Under the pieces are notes generated by a model, which worked only from the letters and a program-made list of their open reading frames with translations, did no database searches and was not told the origin of the DNA. A program made the position numbers and the translations under genes. Below are positions 24,905 to 33,536 of a stretch of 64,000 nucleotides of DNA, piece after piece (the stretch's first letter is position 1; each line of letters starts with the position of its first letter). Source of the stretch: a virus; IMG/VR virus record IMGVR_UViG_3300008267_000004, positions 123,451-187,450 of that record. One strand, 5' to 3'.

Positions 24905-25221
24905 CTATTTTCCTTTGATTTTTGATAGCATGAGTTTGAGCAATATTGCTTTTGTTCTCCTACACCTTCACCACAGGCAATAAATGTACCAGGAATTATT
25001 TCTTTACATTGGTATTGTGAATCTACTTCAAACAACTCTAAATATTCATATGTAAGTTTAGCATTAAAAAGATAACTTGGGTAAAGATCACTATAACTGA
25101 AATCTGTTCCGCATGTTTCGTTTATTCTTTCTTTAAATTTTCCAAAAGAAATTTCTCCCCCATCTAAATACTCTTTAAGGGGTCCATTTATAAAATCCAG
25201 TATTAGTTTTTTTTTATCCAT
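24901..25221 (-). CDS. Hypothetical protein with C-terminal Cys pair motif
   Basis: 106 residues from the internal ATG at 25219-25221; the longer frame overlaps the upstream gene. A helical body is followed by a Cys-bearing C-terminus ('CKEIIPGTFIACGEG', 'YCSNSCYQKSKENR') that resembles a treble-clef zinc knuckle. Function unknown. Confidence 0.55.
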   Translation of the reverse strand: MDKKKLILDFINGPLKEYLDGGEISFGKFKERINETCGTDFSYSDLYPSYLFNAKLTYEYLELFEVDSQYQCKEIIPGTFIACGEGVGEQKQYCSNSCYQKSKENR

Positions 25222-25405
25222 TTTGTTTCCATTTTTTGTATTCTTCATAAGCAAAAAATAAACCTGATAGTTTTTCATCACAAATATAGCACCCATAGCC
25301 ATCTTTTTTAAGATCATCAAGCTCTTCAAAAAGAACCATAAGTAATTCATTCTCTCTATGCATTTTTACAACTTTTTGAAAAATCTCTTCTTCCTCTTTT
25401 GTCAT
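25214..25405 (-). CDS. Hypothetical helical microprotein
   Basis: 63 residues, acidic N-terminal helix, with a lone 'YGCYICDEK' Cys pair. It overlaps the genes on both sides by 4-8 bases, consistent with an operon of small early proteins. Confidence 0.55.
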   Translation of the reverse strand: MTKEEEEIFQKVVKMHRENELLMVLFEELDDLKKDGYGCYICDEKLSGLFFAYEEYKKWKQNG

Positions 25406-26259
25406 ATCTTATCTCTTTTTTCTCCGATAAAAAGATCTTTATTTCTGACTAATTGTAAATTTTTACCTATAAAATTAGAATATCTTTCCCAAGAAGAAAT
25501 ATCATAAAACCATGGTGATTCTACCACAGAAGAATTTTCTAAGTCAAGATTTTTAAATATATATTCTACACCAAGAGCTAAAGTTTTCTTCCTATGAGAA
25601 AGAGGTATATGCTCAGAATCTCCTGACCATGTATCTATTGCATATCTTTTTACTAGATCTCTAGCTTTTTTAAAATCATTAGCATCAAATGTAAAATTTA
25701 TATAAATACCGTCTTTTACTGTTTTACCTAGATTTGAAAATATAACCTGTTTTGGGCTTAATAACAATTTTCTATTATTTTTTATTGTGTCGTCATCGAT
25801 TACTCCATAAGGAAATGAGCAAAAAAATTTTTCTGGAGTGACCCACTTACTTATCATTTTACATAAGCAGTAAGCTCTATTAGCGCCGTATAGTACACTC
25901 CAACCTATTGAGTCTCTTCTATCTCTATCTTTTGGATGAACTGGTATGTAGTATATGTTAACTCTGCTCGACAGTTTTGCATCATCTCTCTCAGATATAT
26001 TTACACTTATCGGTCTTACGACCGTATCTCCTATTCTTTTTCTAAGAAGAGGGATAGTACCCATGTGGCACACAATCCAAACTGTAGAACACCCCGCTAA
26101 TACACATTCCCAAATAGATTTTTCAACAGCTAAATAATCTTGTGCTATTGGCATCATTGCATCAGGCCATGGCATATTAAAATCCAGAGGTTGTCCAGCA
26201 ACTGGTACTATACCCGCTAAATGATATACTGTATTGTCTGATTTTATTAGGCTTTCCAT
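25402..26259 (-). CDS. Nucleotidyltransferase-like (GT-A fold) protein
   Basis: 285 residues. 'LAGIVPVAGQPLDFNMPW' then 'LMPIAQDYLAVE'-like spacing (seen as 'AMMPIAQDYLAVEKSIW') and 'ECVLAGCSTVWIVC' resemble the start of sugar-nucleotide transferases (nucleotide loop, then activation helix). The canonical GxGTRxxP is not present, so activity is uncertain. Similar proteins occur in marine T4-like phages. It may modify nucleotides or sugars. An internal TTGACT/TAGAAT promoter-like site lies at 25518-25547. Confidence 0.5.
   Translation of the reverse strand: MESLIKSDNTVYHLAGIVPVAGQPLDFNMPWPDAMMPIAQDYLAVEKSIWECVLAGCSTVWIVCHMGTIPLLRKRIGDTVVRPISVNISERDDAKLSSRVNIYYIPVHPKDRDRRDSIGWSVLYGANRAYCLCKMISKWVTPEKFFCSFPYGVIDDDTIKNNRKLLLSPKQVIFSNLGKTVKDGIYINFTFDANDFKKARDLVKRYAIDTWSGDSEHIPLSHRKKTLALGVEYIFKNLDLENSSVVESPWFYDISSWERYSNFIGKNLQLVRNKDLFIGEKRDKI
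25518..25547 (-). promoter_or_regulatory. Possible internal promoter for the small-gene run
   Basis: TTGACT (25542-25547), an 18-bp spacer and TAGAAT (25518-25523) with TGG before it. It lies within a coding region upstream of six small genes. Confidence 0.4.
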
Positions 26260-27014
26260 AATCTGCTTTCTATAAAGTTTAGATATCTATCTTCTACTTT
26301 TGGACCACCTAAGATTTTTTCATGGGAATCCGTTAAAATAGAAATATTGTCTGGAAATTCATAAATATTCTTGCCTAAAGGATATATTTCTCTCCTAATG
26401 TGTTGTAAGGTTTGCATATTCTGATATATCCGATATAACCTTAGTCGCATGTAAGACTCTGAGAAGTCTATTTTTTCTAATTCTTCATCCGACAATAGCG
26501 AATTTATTATTAAATTCTTAAACTGTTTAGTTCCAGAAACATAAGTACCTGGGTAATATATTGTTCTTGGACAGTCATTGCTTGTGTCTCCCATAAATTT
26601 TAATACGTATGTATCTGCTATTCCAAAATAATCAATTACACAATTACTATAAGATGTTTTATCTTTTACCGGTGGAAGTCCTTCCACTTTATAATCATCA
26701 CTTATTATTAATTTATTATATTTAATCTTAATTAGACAATTAGTATTTGTTGTTACTCTTAGCATATTTTCTTCGTCTAATCTTATAGATTGAACTTTGT
26801 CTGATAAAGGACAATATCTATTTATTGATAGCATATAAAACATATGTTCGTATATTTTTAATTTTTCTTCATAATCAAAATCAAATCCATATTTATATGG
26901 TTTTAATCTACGAATATATATAAACGGAACTTTTTGGGCATAAGAAAAAGAAAGCGCACTCAGATCTGCGCCTATAACAATTGTGTCATAGTGTAAATCT
27001 AGAGTGCGCTCCAT
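26247..27014 (-). CDS. Hypothetical protein with Rossmann-like N-terminus
   Basis: 255 residues. 'YDTIVIGADLSALSFSYAQK' resembles the beta-alpha-beta dinucleotide fingerprint of flavoproteins but lacks a clean GxGxxG. The rest shows no catalytic motif. It overlaps the nucleotidyltransferase-like gene by 13 bases, so the two probably form a functional pair. Role unknown. Confidence 0.5.
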   Translation of the reverse strand: MERTLDLHYDTIVIGADLSALSFSYAQKVPFIYIRRLKPYKYGFDFDYEEKLKIYEHMFYMLSINRYCPLSDKVQSIRLDEENMLRVTTNTNCLIKIKYNKLIISDDYKVEGLPPVKDKTSYSNCVIDYFGIADTYVLKFMGDTSNDCPRTIYYPGTYVSGTKQFKNLIINSLLSDEELEKIDFSESYMRLRLYRIYQNMQTLQHIRREIYPLGKNIYEFPDNISILTDSHEKILGGPKVEDRYLNFIESRLWKA

Positions 27015-27016
27015 TT

Positions 27017-27202
27017 TTATCCTCTATCGTAGTGTTTAAGGAATGCAATAAAGTATAATGAAAATCTATGTATGGGTCCGTCATACCAGTCTTCAGTATA
27101 TCCCCAATCACGGCAAGTTGGATGATTCCAACCTACATAATATGCCATATCCTTATATACAAATCCAAAATATTTAGATTCCCAACTACCTATAAATTTC
27201 AT
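27017..27202 (-). CDS. Hypothetical small aromatic-rich protein
   Basis: 61 residues with many Trp and Tyr ('YYVGWNHPTCRDWGY'). A GAGGGG site is present. It begins where the next upstream gene stops. No family recognised. Confidence 0.55.
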   Translation of the reverse strand: MKFIGSWESKYFGFVYKDMAYYVGWNHPTCRDWGYTEDWYDGPIHRFSLYFIAFLKHYDRG

Positions 27203-27429
27203 TATCCCCTCAAAATTAATTCTGCATCAAGAAGTATTACTAAACTAGTATCTGAAAAATGACAAACACATCCGTCACTAATACAAACAGAATTAAATTT
27301 TAAATCCTCTTCTGGATGTAGAACTTCTTCAATTTTAATATAACAATTCATATTCCATTCAAAAACTTGTCCTAATGTGACTTCTTTAAAGTTTAATTTA
27401 TGTATTGATGATTTTCTTGTTATTTTCAT
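27202..27429 (-). CDS. Small beta-rich phage protein (VGxVF...YxKI type)
   Basis: 75 residues. 'LGQVFEWNMNCYIKIEE' and 'SVCISDGCVCHFSD' form the strand pattern of a widespread phage microprotein type. It begins MKITRKS, but without the helical tag that follows in the cargo proteins. Function unknown. Confidence 0.55.
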   Translation of the reverse strand: MKITRKSSIHKLNFKEVTLGQVFEWNMNCYIKIEEVLHPEEDLKFNSVCISDGCVCHFSDTSLVILLDAELILRG

Positions 27430-27431
27430 AT

Positions 27432-27674
27432 TTACTCCGAAGTAGTCTCCCTAAAACGATCTAATTCTTTCATATCTTCTTGAACCCACTGCATATAACA
27501 ATTACAACGGTATATGTTTTTTTCCCATGATAAACAATTATAATGATGAGTTAGAAGCATTGGATCTTTTGTCATGCGTTTATTCATATTCGTCGCAACT
27601 GCATTTGAGACACCCAACCATCGGTGCATGATAAACAATACTGTGACCACAATAACTACAATCCCCAATAGCAT
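27432..27674 (-). CDS. Small membrane protein
   Basis: 80 residues. An N-terminal hydrophobic helix (3-20, 'LGIVVIVVTVLFIMHRW') is followed by a Cys-containing soluble tail. Single-pass inner-membrane topology is likely. Function unknown. Confidence 0.55.
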   Translation of the reverse strand: MLLGIVVIVVTVLFIMHRWLGVSNAVATNMNKRMTKDPMLLTHHYNCLSWEKNIYRCNCYMQWVQEDMKELDRFRETTSE

Positions 27675-27697
27675 TTTTTACCTTAGTTTCTTTAGAT

Positions 27698-28438
27698 TTA
27701 TTTTTCTTCATGAGATGGATTCCTTACTTCATAATACGCTTTAATTGTTTCTGGATAAAGCTGCTCAAGGATTTTGAGCATCGCATCGGCAACTTTCTGA
27801 ATTTCCCATTGTGCGCCATCGTGGCTCCTTAAATCAATAAACTTTAGGATATTATTCAAGTTTGCACTTGCATAATACTCTGTATACATATTTTGTGGCA
27901 ATACACCACGGGCTTGTTCACGGCAAACTCCAGCTTCCATTAACTGGTTATATGTTCTAACGGCATCGTCGTGTAAGTCTCTGACAATATCTGATGCTCG
28001 TCTTCCTTGAATCCATTGATCTGGTTCTTCGATCCATGGATTAATTTGCTCGTCGTTATTACTTGCTTGTCTGTTATTAGAATGCTGAGTTCTAAACTCT
28101 GTAGGGGCGTAAAACTCAAGATTTTCCGGCGTATAACGCCTACTGATTTCATTGTAACTCCATGTTCGGTGTCTGTGATGTTGTGATCTAATAAATAATG
28201 GTACTTTTACACGGAAAGTAACAAAACAGTGCTCAAGAGTTGAAGTATGCCTATGCTTAATAAGATATCTAATGAGCTTACGGTCTTTATCTTCCAGTTC
28301 GGCTTTGTGAACTCCAAAACTAACCCTAGCAGAGTTAACAATTGTAAGATCACTTCCGACATGATCAACAAGTTCCACTTTTCCAATTCCGTCATGATAT
28401 AAATTAATACTCAATTGATTCTTTGTAGTCTGGTCCAT
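27698..28438 (-). CDS. thyX: Flavin-dependent thymidylate synthase
   Basis: 246 residues from the ATG at 28436-28438 (GGAG 8 bases upstream; longer starts lie inside the GroES-like gene). The ThyX signature RHRTWSYNEISRRY is complete, with 'LEHCFVTFRVKVP' before it and 'GVLPQNMYTEYYASANL' after it. It makes dTMP from dUMP using FAD and methylene-tetrahydrofolate, completing the dUTPase pathway. Confidence 0.93.
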   Translation of the reverse strand: MDQTTKNQLSINLYHDGIGKVELVDHVGSDLTIVNSARVSFGVHKAELEDKDRKLIRYLIKHRHTSTLEHCFVTFRVKVPLFIRSQHHRHRTWSYNEISRRYTPENLEFYAPTEFRTQHSNNRQASNNDEQINPWIEEPDQWIQGRRASDIVRDLHDDAVRTYNQLMEAGVCREQARGVLPQNMYTEYYASANLNNILKFIDLRSHDGAQWEIQKVADAMLKILEQLYPETIKAYYEVRNPSHEEK

Positions 28439-28706
28439 TTTTAAAAACTCCATATACTGCTGATTCTGGAATGATTGAATACTTTTTCCCTTCATGGTCA
28501 AAAGTTTGCATCATATGTGCTTCAAATAACACATAGCTTCCAACATCATGTTGAAATTGACCAGATTGTGCATCTATAACTTTTGCAACTTTTAGTCTAG
28601 AAGCTGCTTTTACATAATCATCTGGTAGAAAAACACCGTTTTGTTGCTGTTGTTTTTCATCTTCTACTTCAATTACTAGATTTCTATTTCTAGAATAGAA
28701 ATTCAT
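28404..28706 (-). CDS. GroES/gp31-like co-chaperonin
   Basis: 100 residues with the Cpn10 strand pattern: 'NRNLVIEVEDE', a mobile-loop region 'QQQQNGVFLPDD', 'DVGSYVLFEAHMMQ' and 'GKKYSIIPESAVYGVF'. The mobile loop is Gln-rich and ends in a hydrophobic GVF-type contact. It could cap the phage GroEL encoded 17 kb away, or the host GroEL as T4 gp31 does. Confidence 0.75.
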   Translation of the reverse strand: MNFYSRNRNLVIEVEDEKQQQQNGVFLPDDYVKAASRLKVAKVIDAQSGQFQHDVGSYVLFEAHMMQTFDHEGKKYSIIPESAVYGVFKNGPDYKESIEY

Positions 28707-28707
28707 G

Positions 28708-28980
28708 CTATACCTTCTTTCCTGTAACCTTTTTGTACATAGAATCTAATTCGGTCATATCGGTTTCATCTTTCATTAAACGATATGCCTTTAGTGCCAT
28801 CTTAATATCATCTTTTGATAGCCAATTATTGCTAACGTAACTTTTCTTAAGATCTGTTTTTTGATCTTTGAATGGCTGAATAGCTTGTTCAATTGCTACA
28901 AGCGACTTTACAAAATCTCTTACTCGATCCTCTTTAGTTTTTTCATCTTTCGTACCGTTTAATGACATTACTGAACCCAT
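28708..28980 (-). CDS. Hypothetical helical protein (possibly GapR/DUF2312-like)
   Basis: 90 residues, two or three long helices with 'IEQAIQPFKDQKTDLKKSY' and 'IKMALKAYRLMKDET'. The layout recalls GapR/DUF2312 DNA-binding proteins, weakly. It is the first gene of the groES-thyX operon, behind a TTGCAC/TATAGT promoter whose palindromic spacer is shared with hsp20. Confidence 0.5.
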   Translation of the reverse strand: MGSVMSLNGTKDEKTKEDRVRDFVKSLVAIEQAIQPFKDQKTDLKKSYVSNNWLSKDDIKMALKAYRLMKDETDMTELDSMYKKVTGKKV

Positions 28981-29015
28981 TTTATCTCCATTCTTGTACC
29001 AAGTACAACGAACAT

Positions 29016-29044
29016 ACTATAACACACAAAAATATTGTGTGCAA
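29016..29044 (-). promoter_or_regulatory. Promoter with CACACAA/TTGTGTG palindromic spacer
   Basis: TTGCAC (29039-29044), a 17-bp spacer and TATAGT (29016-29021) with TGT before it. The spacer is a perfect 7-bp inverted repeat with a 5-bp centre (29023-29041). It drives 28708-28980, groES-like and thyX. Confidence 0.65.
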
Positions 29045-29046
29045 AT

Positions 29047-29086
29047 AAAAAAATATACGCCGTTTTTTAAGCGGCGTATAAAAAAT
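29047..29086 (-). terminator. Terminator after the tagged membrane protein
   Basis: A 9-bp stem (29054-29062 with 29072-29080) followed by TTTTTTT on the minus strand. A-rich upstream flank makes it potentially bidirectional. Confidence 0.88.
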
Positions 29087-29098
29087 TATAAATTTTAT

Positions 29099-30127
29099 TT
29101 ATTTAACAAAAGCCCTTATATTATTCATCAAACTAAAAAATGCTGTTTTATACTGGGAAGGGTCGCCTGTTACATGTTTCTTTTTTAGTAATGCAGTTAC
29201 AATATCTTTTAGATGTTGAGCATCAACCTCACCAGTGTATCCAGCTTTTTTAAGCGCAGCTAATAATTCTGCTTTAGAATGAATAGCTGCTACTGTTTCT
29301 CTGCCAGCAAATTTTGCTGCTTCTTGCAAATATTGAGCACTTTGCTCTGCGGTCGCTTGTGTGGCATCAATTAAACTACCCATTCTGTCTAGAACCTCTG
29401 GCGATTTTAGAACCGCATCTGATTTTAAATGTTCATGCATGGCAGTAAACATATTATTAAATTCTGTCATATCTGACACATCAAATGTTTTCTTTGATCT
29501 TATAAATGCATCTAGTTTTTCTACCATCTGAGGAGAAAGATCTACTCCCATTTTATGCATAGCGGCTTTATTATGTAGTAAGTTTAGCATCGCTTGAGAA
29601 TCCGATGTTAATCTAACCTTTTCTCCATAATCGCTATAAACAACATCAGCTTTTGCAGTTCCAACCATAGAATTATATACTAAATATGCTATAGCTGCCC
29701 AAAAAGCCACTTTAACAACCAGTGCAACTATACTATAAAGAGTTGGATAATTTTGTTTAAATTTTTCAACTAAACTAAAGACTTTTTGTATTAAGCCAAA
29801 GACAGCACCTGCACCCTTAATAGCTAATTGTAGCACTTTAATGCCCATTTCGTTAATTTTATTAACGACTGCATCTTTTATTCCCTTTAACGCTCCAACA
29901 GCTTTTGTTAGGATTCCTTCATTTATAAATTTTAAATCATTTTCTATAGATTCTGCTAATATCTTAATATATTCTTCTCTTGAAATTCTGTTTAATGATA
30001 ATTCTTCATTTAGAACATCTAACTTGAAAGAGCCAAATTTTGTTTCTAACAATAAATCAGTAGATTTTTTTTCTACATCATTTGAAAAATTTCTCCAATT
30101 TTCCATGATAAGCTGCATATCTCTCAT
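29099..30127 (-). CDS. MENWRNF-tagged membrane protein, predicted ejected protein
   Basis: 342 residues. The N-terminal tag 'MENWRNFSNDVEKKS' is followed by several LxE-type sites, including 'DLLLETKF' and 'FINEGIL'. Residues about 80-120 form amphipathic helices, then one hydrophobic segment 'LYSIVALVVKVAFWAAIAYLVY' crosses a membrane. The C-terminal 180 residues are helical and soluble. The tag plus membrane segment suggests a protein packed in the head and inserted into the host membrane during infection. It is a monocistronic unit between two terminators. Confidence 0.6.
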   Translation of the reverse strand: MRDMQLIMENWRNFSNDVEKKSTDLLLETKFGSFKLDVLNEELSLNRISREEYIKILAESIENDLKFINEGILTKAVGALKGIKDAVVNKINEMGIKVLQLAIKGAGAVFGLIQKVFSLVEKFKQNYPTLYSIVALVVKVAFWAAIAYLVYNSMVGTAKADVVYSDYGEKVRLTSDSQAMLNLLHNKAAMHKMGVDLSPQMVEKLDAFIRSKKTFDVSDMTEFNNMFTAMHEHLKSDAVLKSPEVLDRMGSLIDATQATAEQSAQYLQEAAKFAGRETVAAIHSKAELLAALKKAGYTGEVDAQHLKDIVTALLKKKHVTGDPSQYKTAFFSLMNNIRAFVK

Positions 30128-30138
30128 ATTAATTCCCC

Positions 30139-30178
30139 TAATAAAACTCCGATAATACTTAAATAGTATTATCGGAGT
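30139..30178 (-). terminator. Terminator after the ribonucleotide reductase
   Basis: A perfect 14-bp stem (30146-30159 with 30165-30178, 5-base loop) followed by TTTTATT on the minus strand. The loop and arm contain an ACTATTTA copy (30160-30167). Confidence 0.9.
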
Positions 30179-30191
30179 GTATTAGTAAAAT

Positions 30192-31860
30192 TTATTTAAC
30201 TGGGCAAGCACCACCAGCACATTCCATAGAATCTTCTAGTTCACCATCACCAATATTTTGGTCGTTAATAGGCTTAATTTTTGCTGATAGTTTCTCGTAT
30301 TGATCTTTTGTAATGGTTTCTTTTGGAGCTTGTTTGAAACCGTGTTCGCTATGACATAGGAATGAAATAGTTTTTAGATATTTCAAATTATCATTTAGCC
30401 ATACCTTTAATTGTTCAATATCTTCACGCTTATAATATACTGTAACTGACACGGATTGATCTGCCCAGTGTTTTTGGGCCATCTTTACAACATCTAATTG
30501 TTTCCAAGTTGTCCAATCTTCATCTGCAACAGGCGCATCGTCTGGTGCTGCAACATAGAAATCAACAACAAGAGTGTTGTGATCTAAGCTACCGTCGAAT
30601 CTTACCACAGGCTCCATGTAATGTCCAGCTTCTTTTAGGAGTGGAATTAATGAATCATTTGCTGAGAATCGTACACGCTGAATAATATAGCGTGAATATC
30701 CTGGATGTACTCCTTCATAGCAATCAAATACCTTAGAAATAGTTCCAGAAGGCTTAATAACTGTGGTACGAATACTTTCTGGAATTCCTAGTTCGCGTGA
30801 ATATTTTACGTTCTCGTCTTGGATTGCAGCATATGCACGGTCAAGAACATCTGGCGTAAATAATGGGCTTTGTAGGCAACCAGTAATACCAGTTCCAATT
30901 CTACGATTACGTTTTACAACCGCATCACATTTAGGCTGATGATATTTTTCTGTTGTTACACGCTTACCCCAACGGTGCATAAGACGCGCAGCTTCAATAA
31001 ACTCTTCTTCATTTTTTAGATTGGGAAGAGCAATTTCTTGAAGATTACATGGCTCACCATCTTCTAGAGTTGCCTCTGCACATGGATTAACACCAATAGC
31101 TGTATCTGGCTTTAGTTCACCCATGCGAGCAAATTTTTGCATATTCTCACGGTTTACAATACCAAATGGTTCACCTTCTTCATAGGTTTTCCAGAATAGT
31201 GGATGTAAATCTTGTGCATCATCTACAACAACTGAGAAGTTAGCCATAGCTCTTTGGGTTGGAATATTACCAAGATCCCAGCGTTTAGCCTTTAAGTACT
31301 CTTTATCCCAACAATCACCGAGAATAATAATAGCTGAACGACGAACATTACCGGCAACGACCATCTCAGCAATTGAACACAAGATATCAGATGCGTCAAG
31401 AGGTTTGACGACCTTCACGACTATCTGGTACAATAAAATCAGCATCGTGAGTGTCTTTATTGACAATTTGTACTTCTTTCTTAACTTTTGGTAACTTGCT
31501 GACATATCTGTGCTCAACAGACATACCAACACCGCCACCTAACATAAGTAGATCTTGAGCAAGTACAAAATTGGTCCAATCATCACCAGCAACGAACCAA
31601 CAGTTATTTAATGCAACACCACCGAGCCGCTTATGAGATGGAGCACCTGAATACCACCAACCACGACCAGCGGGACCAGCTTTACGTTGCATTAAATAGT
31701 ATCGTAGACGATTAATTTCTTCTTCGCTTACATTATGACCAACTACATTTCCATGTATAACACGTTCTACGGTGTCTTCCCAATTTTCTAACGCGCCATA
31801 ATCTTTACGTGCGTATGTTCTTTTATATACAACTTTAGCTAGATTGGACCAATTTGACAT
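30192..31860 (-). pseudogene. nrdJ: Class II (B12-dependent) ribonucleotide reductase with internal deletion and frameshift
   Basis: The N-terminal part (31860 to about 31410) matches monomeric class II reductases: 'VYKRTYAR', the Cys of 'LNNCWFVAGDD', 'LGGGVGMSVEHR' and 'FIVPDSREG', then a stop at 31396. The C-terminal part resumes in another frame at 'VKPLDASDILC' and runs to the end with 'AGNVRRSA', 'NPCAEATLEDGEPCNL' (radical Cys region), 'KPSGTISK' and 'CAGGACPVK'. About 70 residues normally between 'SREGW' and 'DIxDI', including the GFGGxASGP region, are missing. The gene should be inactive unless this is an assembly or rearrangement artefact. Confidence 0.75.
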
Positions 31861-31875
31861 TACTTATTTCTCCTA

Positions 31876-32124
31876 TTATAGAATTTCTTTTAACTTGGTG
31901 ACATTTGCACCACCAACCACTCTTTGTACCTCTGTGTTATTTTCTAATACAACAAATGTTGGAACCCCCGCTACACCAAAATTAGTAGCCATTACTGGGT
32001 TTTCGTCAACGTCAACTACTTCAAATTGAACTCCCTGTACTGACTCTTTTAATTGATTAAATACGGGCTTTGCTTGACGACATGGACCACACCAACTAGC
32101 TGAAAACATAATTACTTTCTTCAT
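31876..32124 (-). CDS. Thioredoxin-like protein
   Basis: 82 residues, a minimal thioredoxin fold: 'FSASWCGPCRQAKPVF' with the CGPC active site and 'VAGVPTFVVLENN' with the cis-Pro. It probably reduces the ribonucleotide reductase encoded 15 bases downstream. Confidence 0.9.
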   Translation of the reverse strand: MKKVIMFSASWCGPCRQAKPVFNQLKESVQGVQFEVVDVDENPVMATNFGVAGVPTFVVLENNTEVQRVVGGANVTKLKEIL

Positions 32125-32125
32125 T

Positions 32126-33514
32126 TTATTCTCCTACGGCTTTTCGTTCCTTACGAAAGCTCTTGTATTTTTGCTTTAAGTTCTCTTCTTGCTTTTTTGT
32201 AGCACTTTCAATAATTTCACTTGCTGTTTCCGTACTCTGAGATAGGACTTTAATCTTAACATTGCTTGTATCCATAAAAATAGGGAATACTAAACCATCG
32301 GGACCATTTCGATTCTTAGCAACGAAAATACGTCCCTCGTTTGTGTTCTTATCTTTTATTGTTCTGGATACGGTAAAGATGAGGTCTGCAACGAAACACT
32401 TGTTAAAGGCTTCGCTAATTGACTCCATTGTGATGACTTCTGCGTTAAGCCCGCTTCGATTGGTTTGCGAGGCGGTCCATAATGTACAACCATATGTTTG
32501 TGCCAACCCTCTAAGTTCTTCATAGATGCTCTCCAACTCATTTCGTTTCTCTTTTTGTGCAGAGATAGGTTTAAGTAGATCGCCGTAGTCCACAATGACC
32601 ATATCAATTTTAAAATCTTTACGTTTTAATTTCTCAAGGTGATTTTTAATTGTATTTGTCGATGCAGATTTTGTAGGATACTCTTTAATAATAAGCTTAC
32701 CCTGTACGTCTTTTACACCTTCCCATACCTGATCTTTTTGTTCTTTTACATCAGATAATTGAATACCAGTAATACATGAATCGTAACGTAAAGCTACAAC
32801 TTTATCTTGAAGCTCCAGAGTGTAATGTACCACGTTTAAACCTGCCTGTAAAGCCATCGCACCTAAATGTACAAGTGCCATAGATTTACCTGCGCCGGTT
32901 GGAGCAATAACTACACCTAGTTCGCCTCTGCCTAATCCACCTTTTGTAATATTATCAATTAGATCCCAGCCAGTTGTAATTGGATTACGAGCTACAATAT
33001 CAAAACGCTTTTCAAAGTCAACAATAAAATCGTAACCATGATCATTGTCTGTGCCTAGTTTTAGAGCATCGTTGATAATTTTACTAATCTCATCATAAGA
33101 TGAGTTTTGAATTAATCCAACACTTTTAATCATAGCTTCTTTTAGTTTCTGCTTTTTGCAGAAATCCAAAGATACGTCTTTAATGTGCTGTTCACCATCA
33201 AGTGAAAATTCATTAGATTGAATACGAGCATAGAAATCACGAACTTGTTTCTGTAATAGTTCATTCTCTTTCTCAATATCTGACCTAAGTATGGTTGTCA
33301 TAGTATCGCGTGATGGGTGCGTACCATATTTTTTTCTATATGCAAAAACTTTTTCTACGAAAAGACGTAGATATTTTACATCTAGAAAGTTGATATCTAG
33401 AACTTCACTAATTTGATCACAAAACTGTCTATCGTCCAACATAAGTTGGACTAGGTTCTCTTGAAACTTTGTTCCAAATTTTTCAAATGTAGCTTTTTCA
33501 TTAACAAATGACAT
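32126..33514 (-). CDS. DnaB-family replicative helicase
   Basis: About 462 residues from the ATG at 33512-33514 (GGGAG upstream). An N-terminal helical domain is followed by a RecA-like helicase core: Walker A 'IAPTGAGKSMALVHLG', 'YTLELQDKVVALRYD', Walker B 'IDMVIVDYGDLLKP', 'ASQTNRSGLN' and 'VAKNRNGPDG' (arginine-finger region). It is a T4 gp41-like hexameric helicase. The primase is not visible in this window. Confidence 0.9.
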   Translation of the reverse strand: MSFVNEKATFEKFGTKFQENLVQLMLDDRQFCDQISEVLDINFLDVKYLRLFVEKVFAYRKKYGTHPSRDTMTTILRSDIEKENELLQKQVRDFYARIQSNEFSLDGEQHIKDVSLDFCKKQKLKEAMIKSVGLIQNSSYDEISKIINDALKLGTDNDHGYDFIVDFEKRFDIVARNPITTGWDLIDNITKGGLGRGELGVVIAPTGAGKSMALVHLGAMALQAGLNVVHYTLELQDKVVALRYDSCITGIQLSDVKEQKDQVWEGVKDVQGKLIIKEYPTKSASTNTIKNHLEKLKRKDFKIDMVIVDYGDLLKPISAQKEKRNELESIYEELRGLAQTYGCTLWTASQTNRSGLNAEVITMESISEAFNKCFVADLIFTVSRTIKDKNTNEGRIFVAKNRNGPDGLVFPIFMDTSNVKIKVLSQSTETASEIIESATKKQEENLKQKYKSFRKERKAVGE

Positions 33515-33536
33515 ATATTTCTCCCAAATCATGTAC

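Noticed and set aside
24320-25707. TATAAATA-like sequences on the plus strand (near 24323 and 25699)
   Set aside because: They face away from all genes and lie in AT-rich coding sequence.
30192-31860. Group I intron or intein in the ribonucleotide reductase
   Set aside because: There is no inserted sequence; conserved residues are missing and the two parts abut directly, so this is a deletion.
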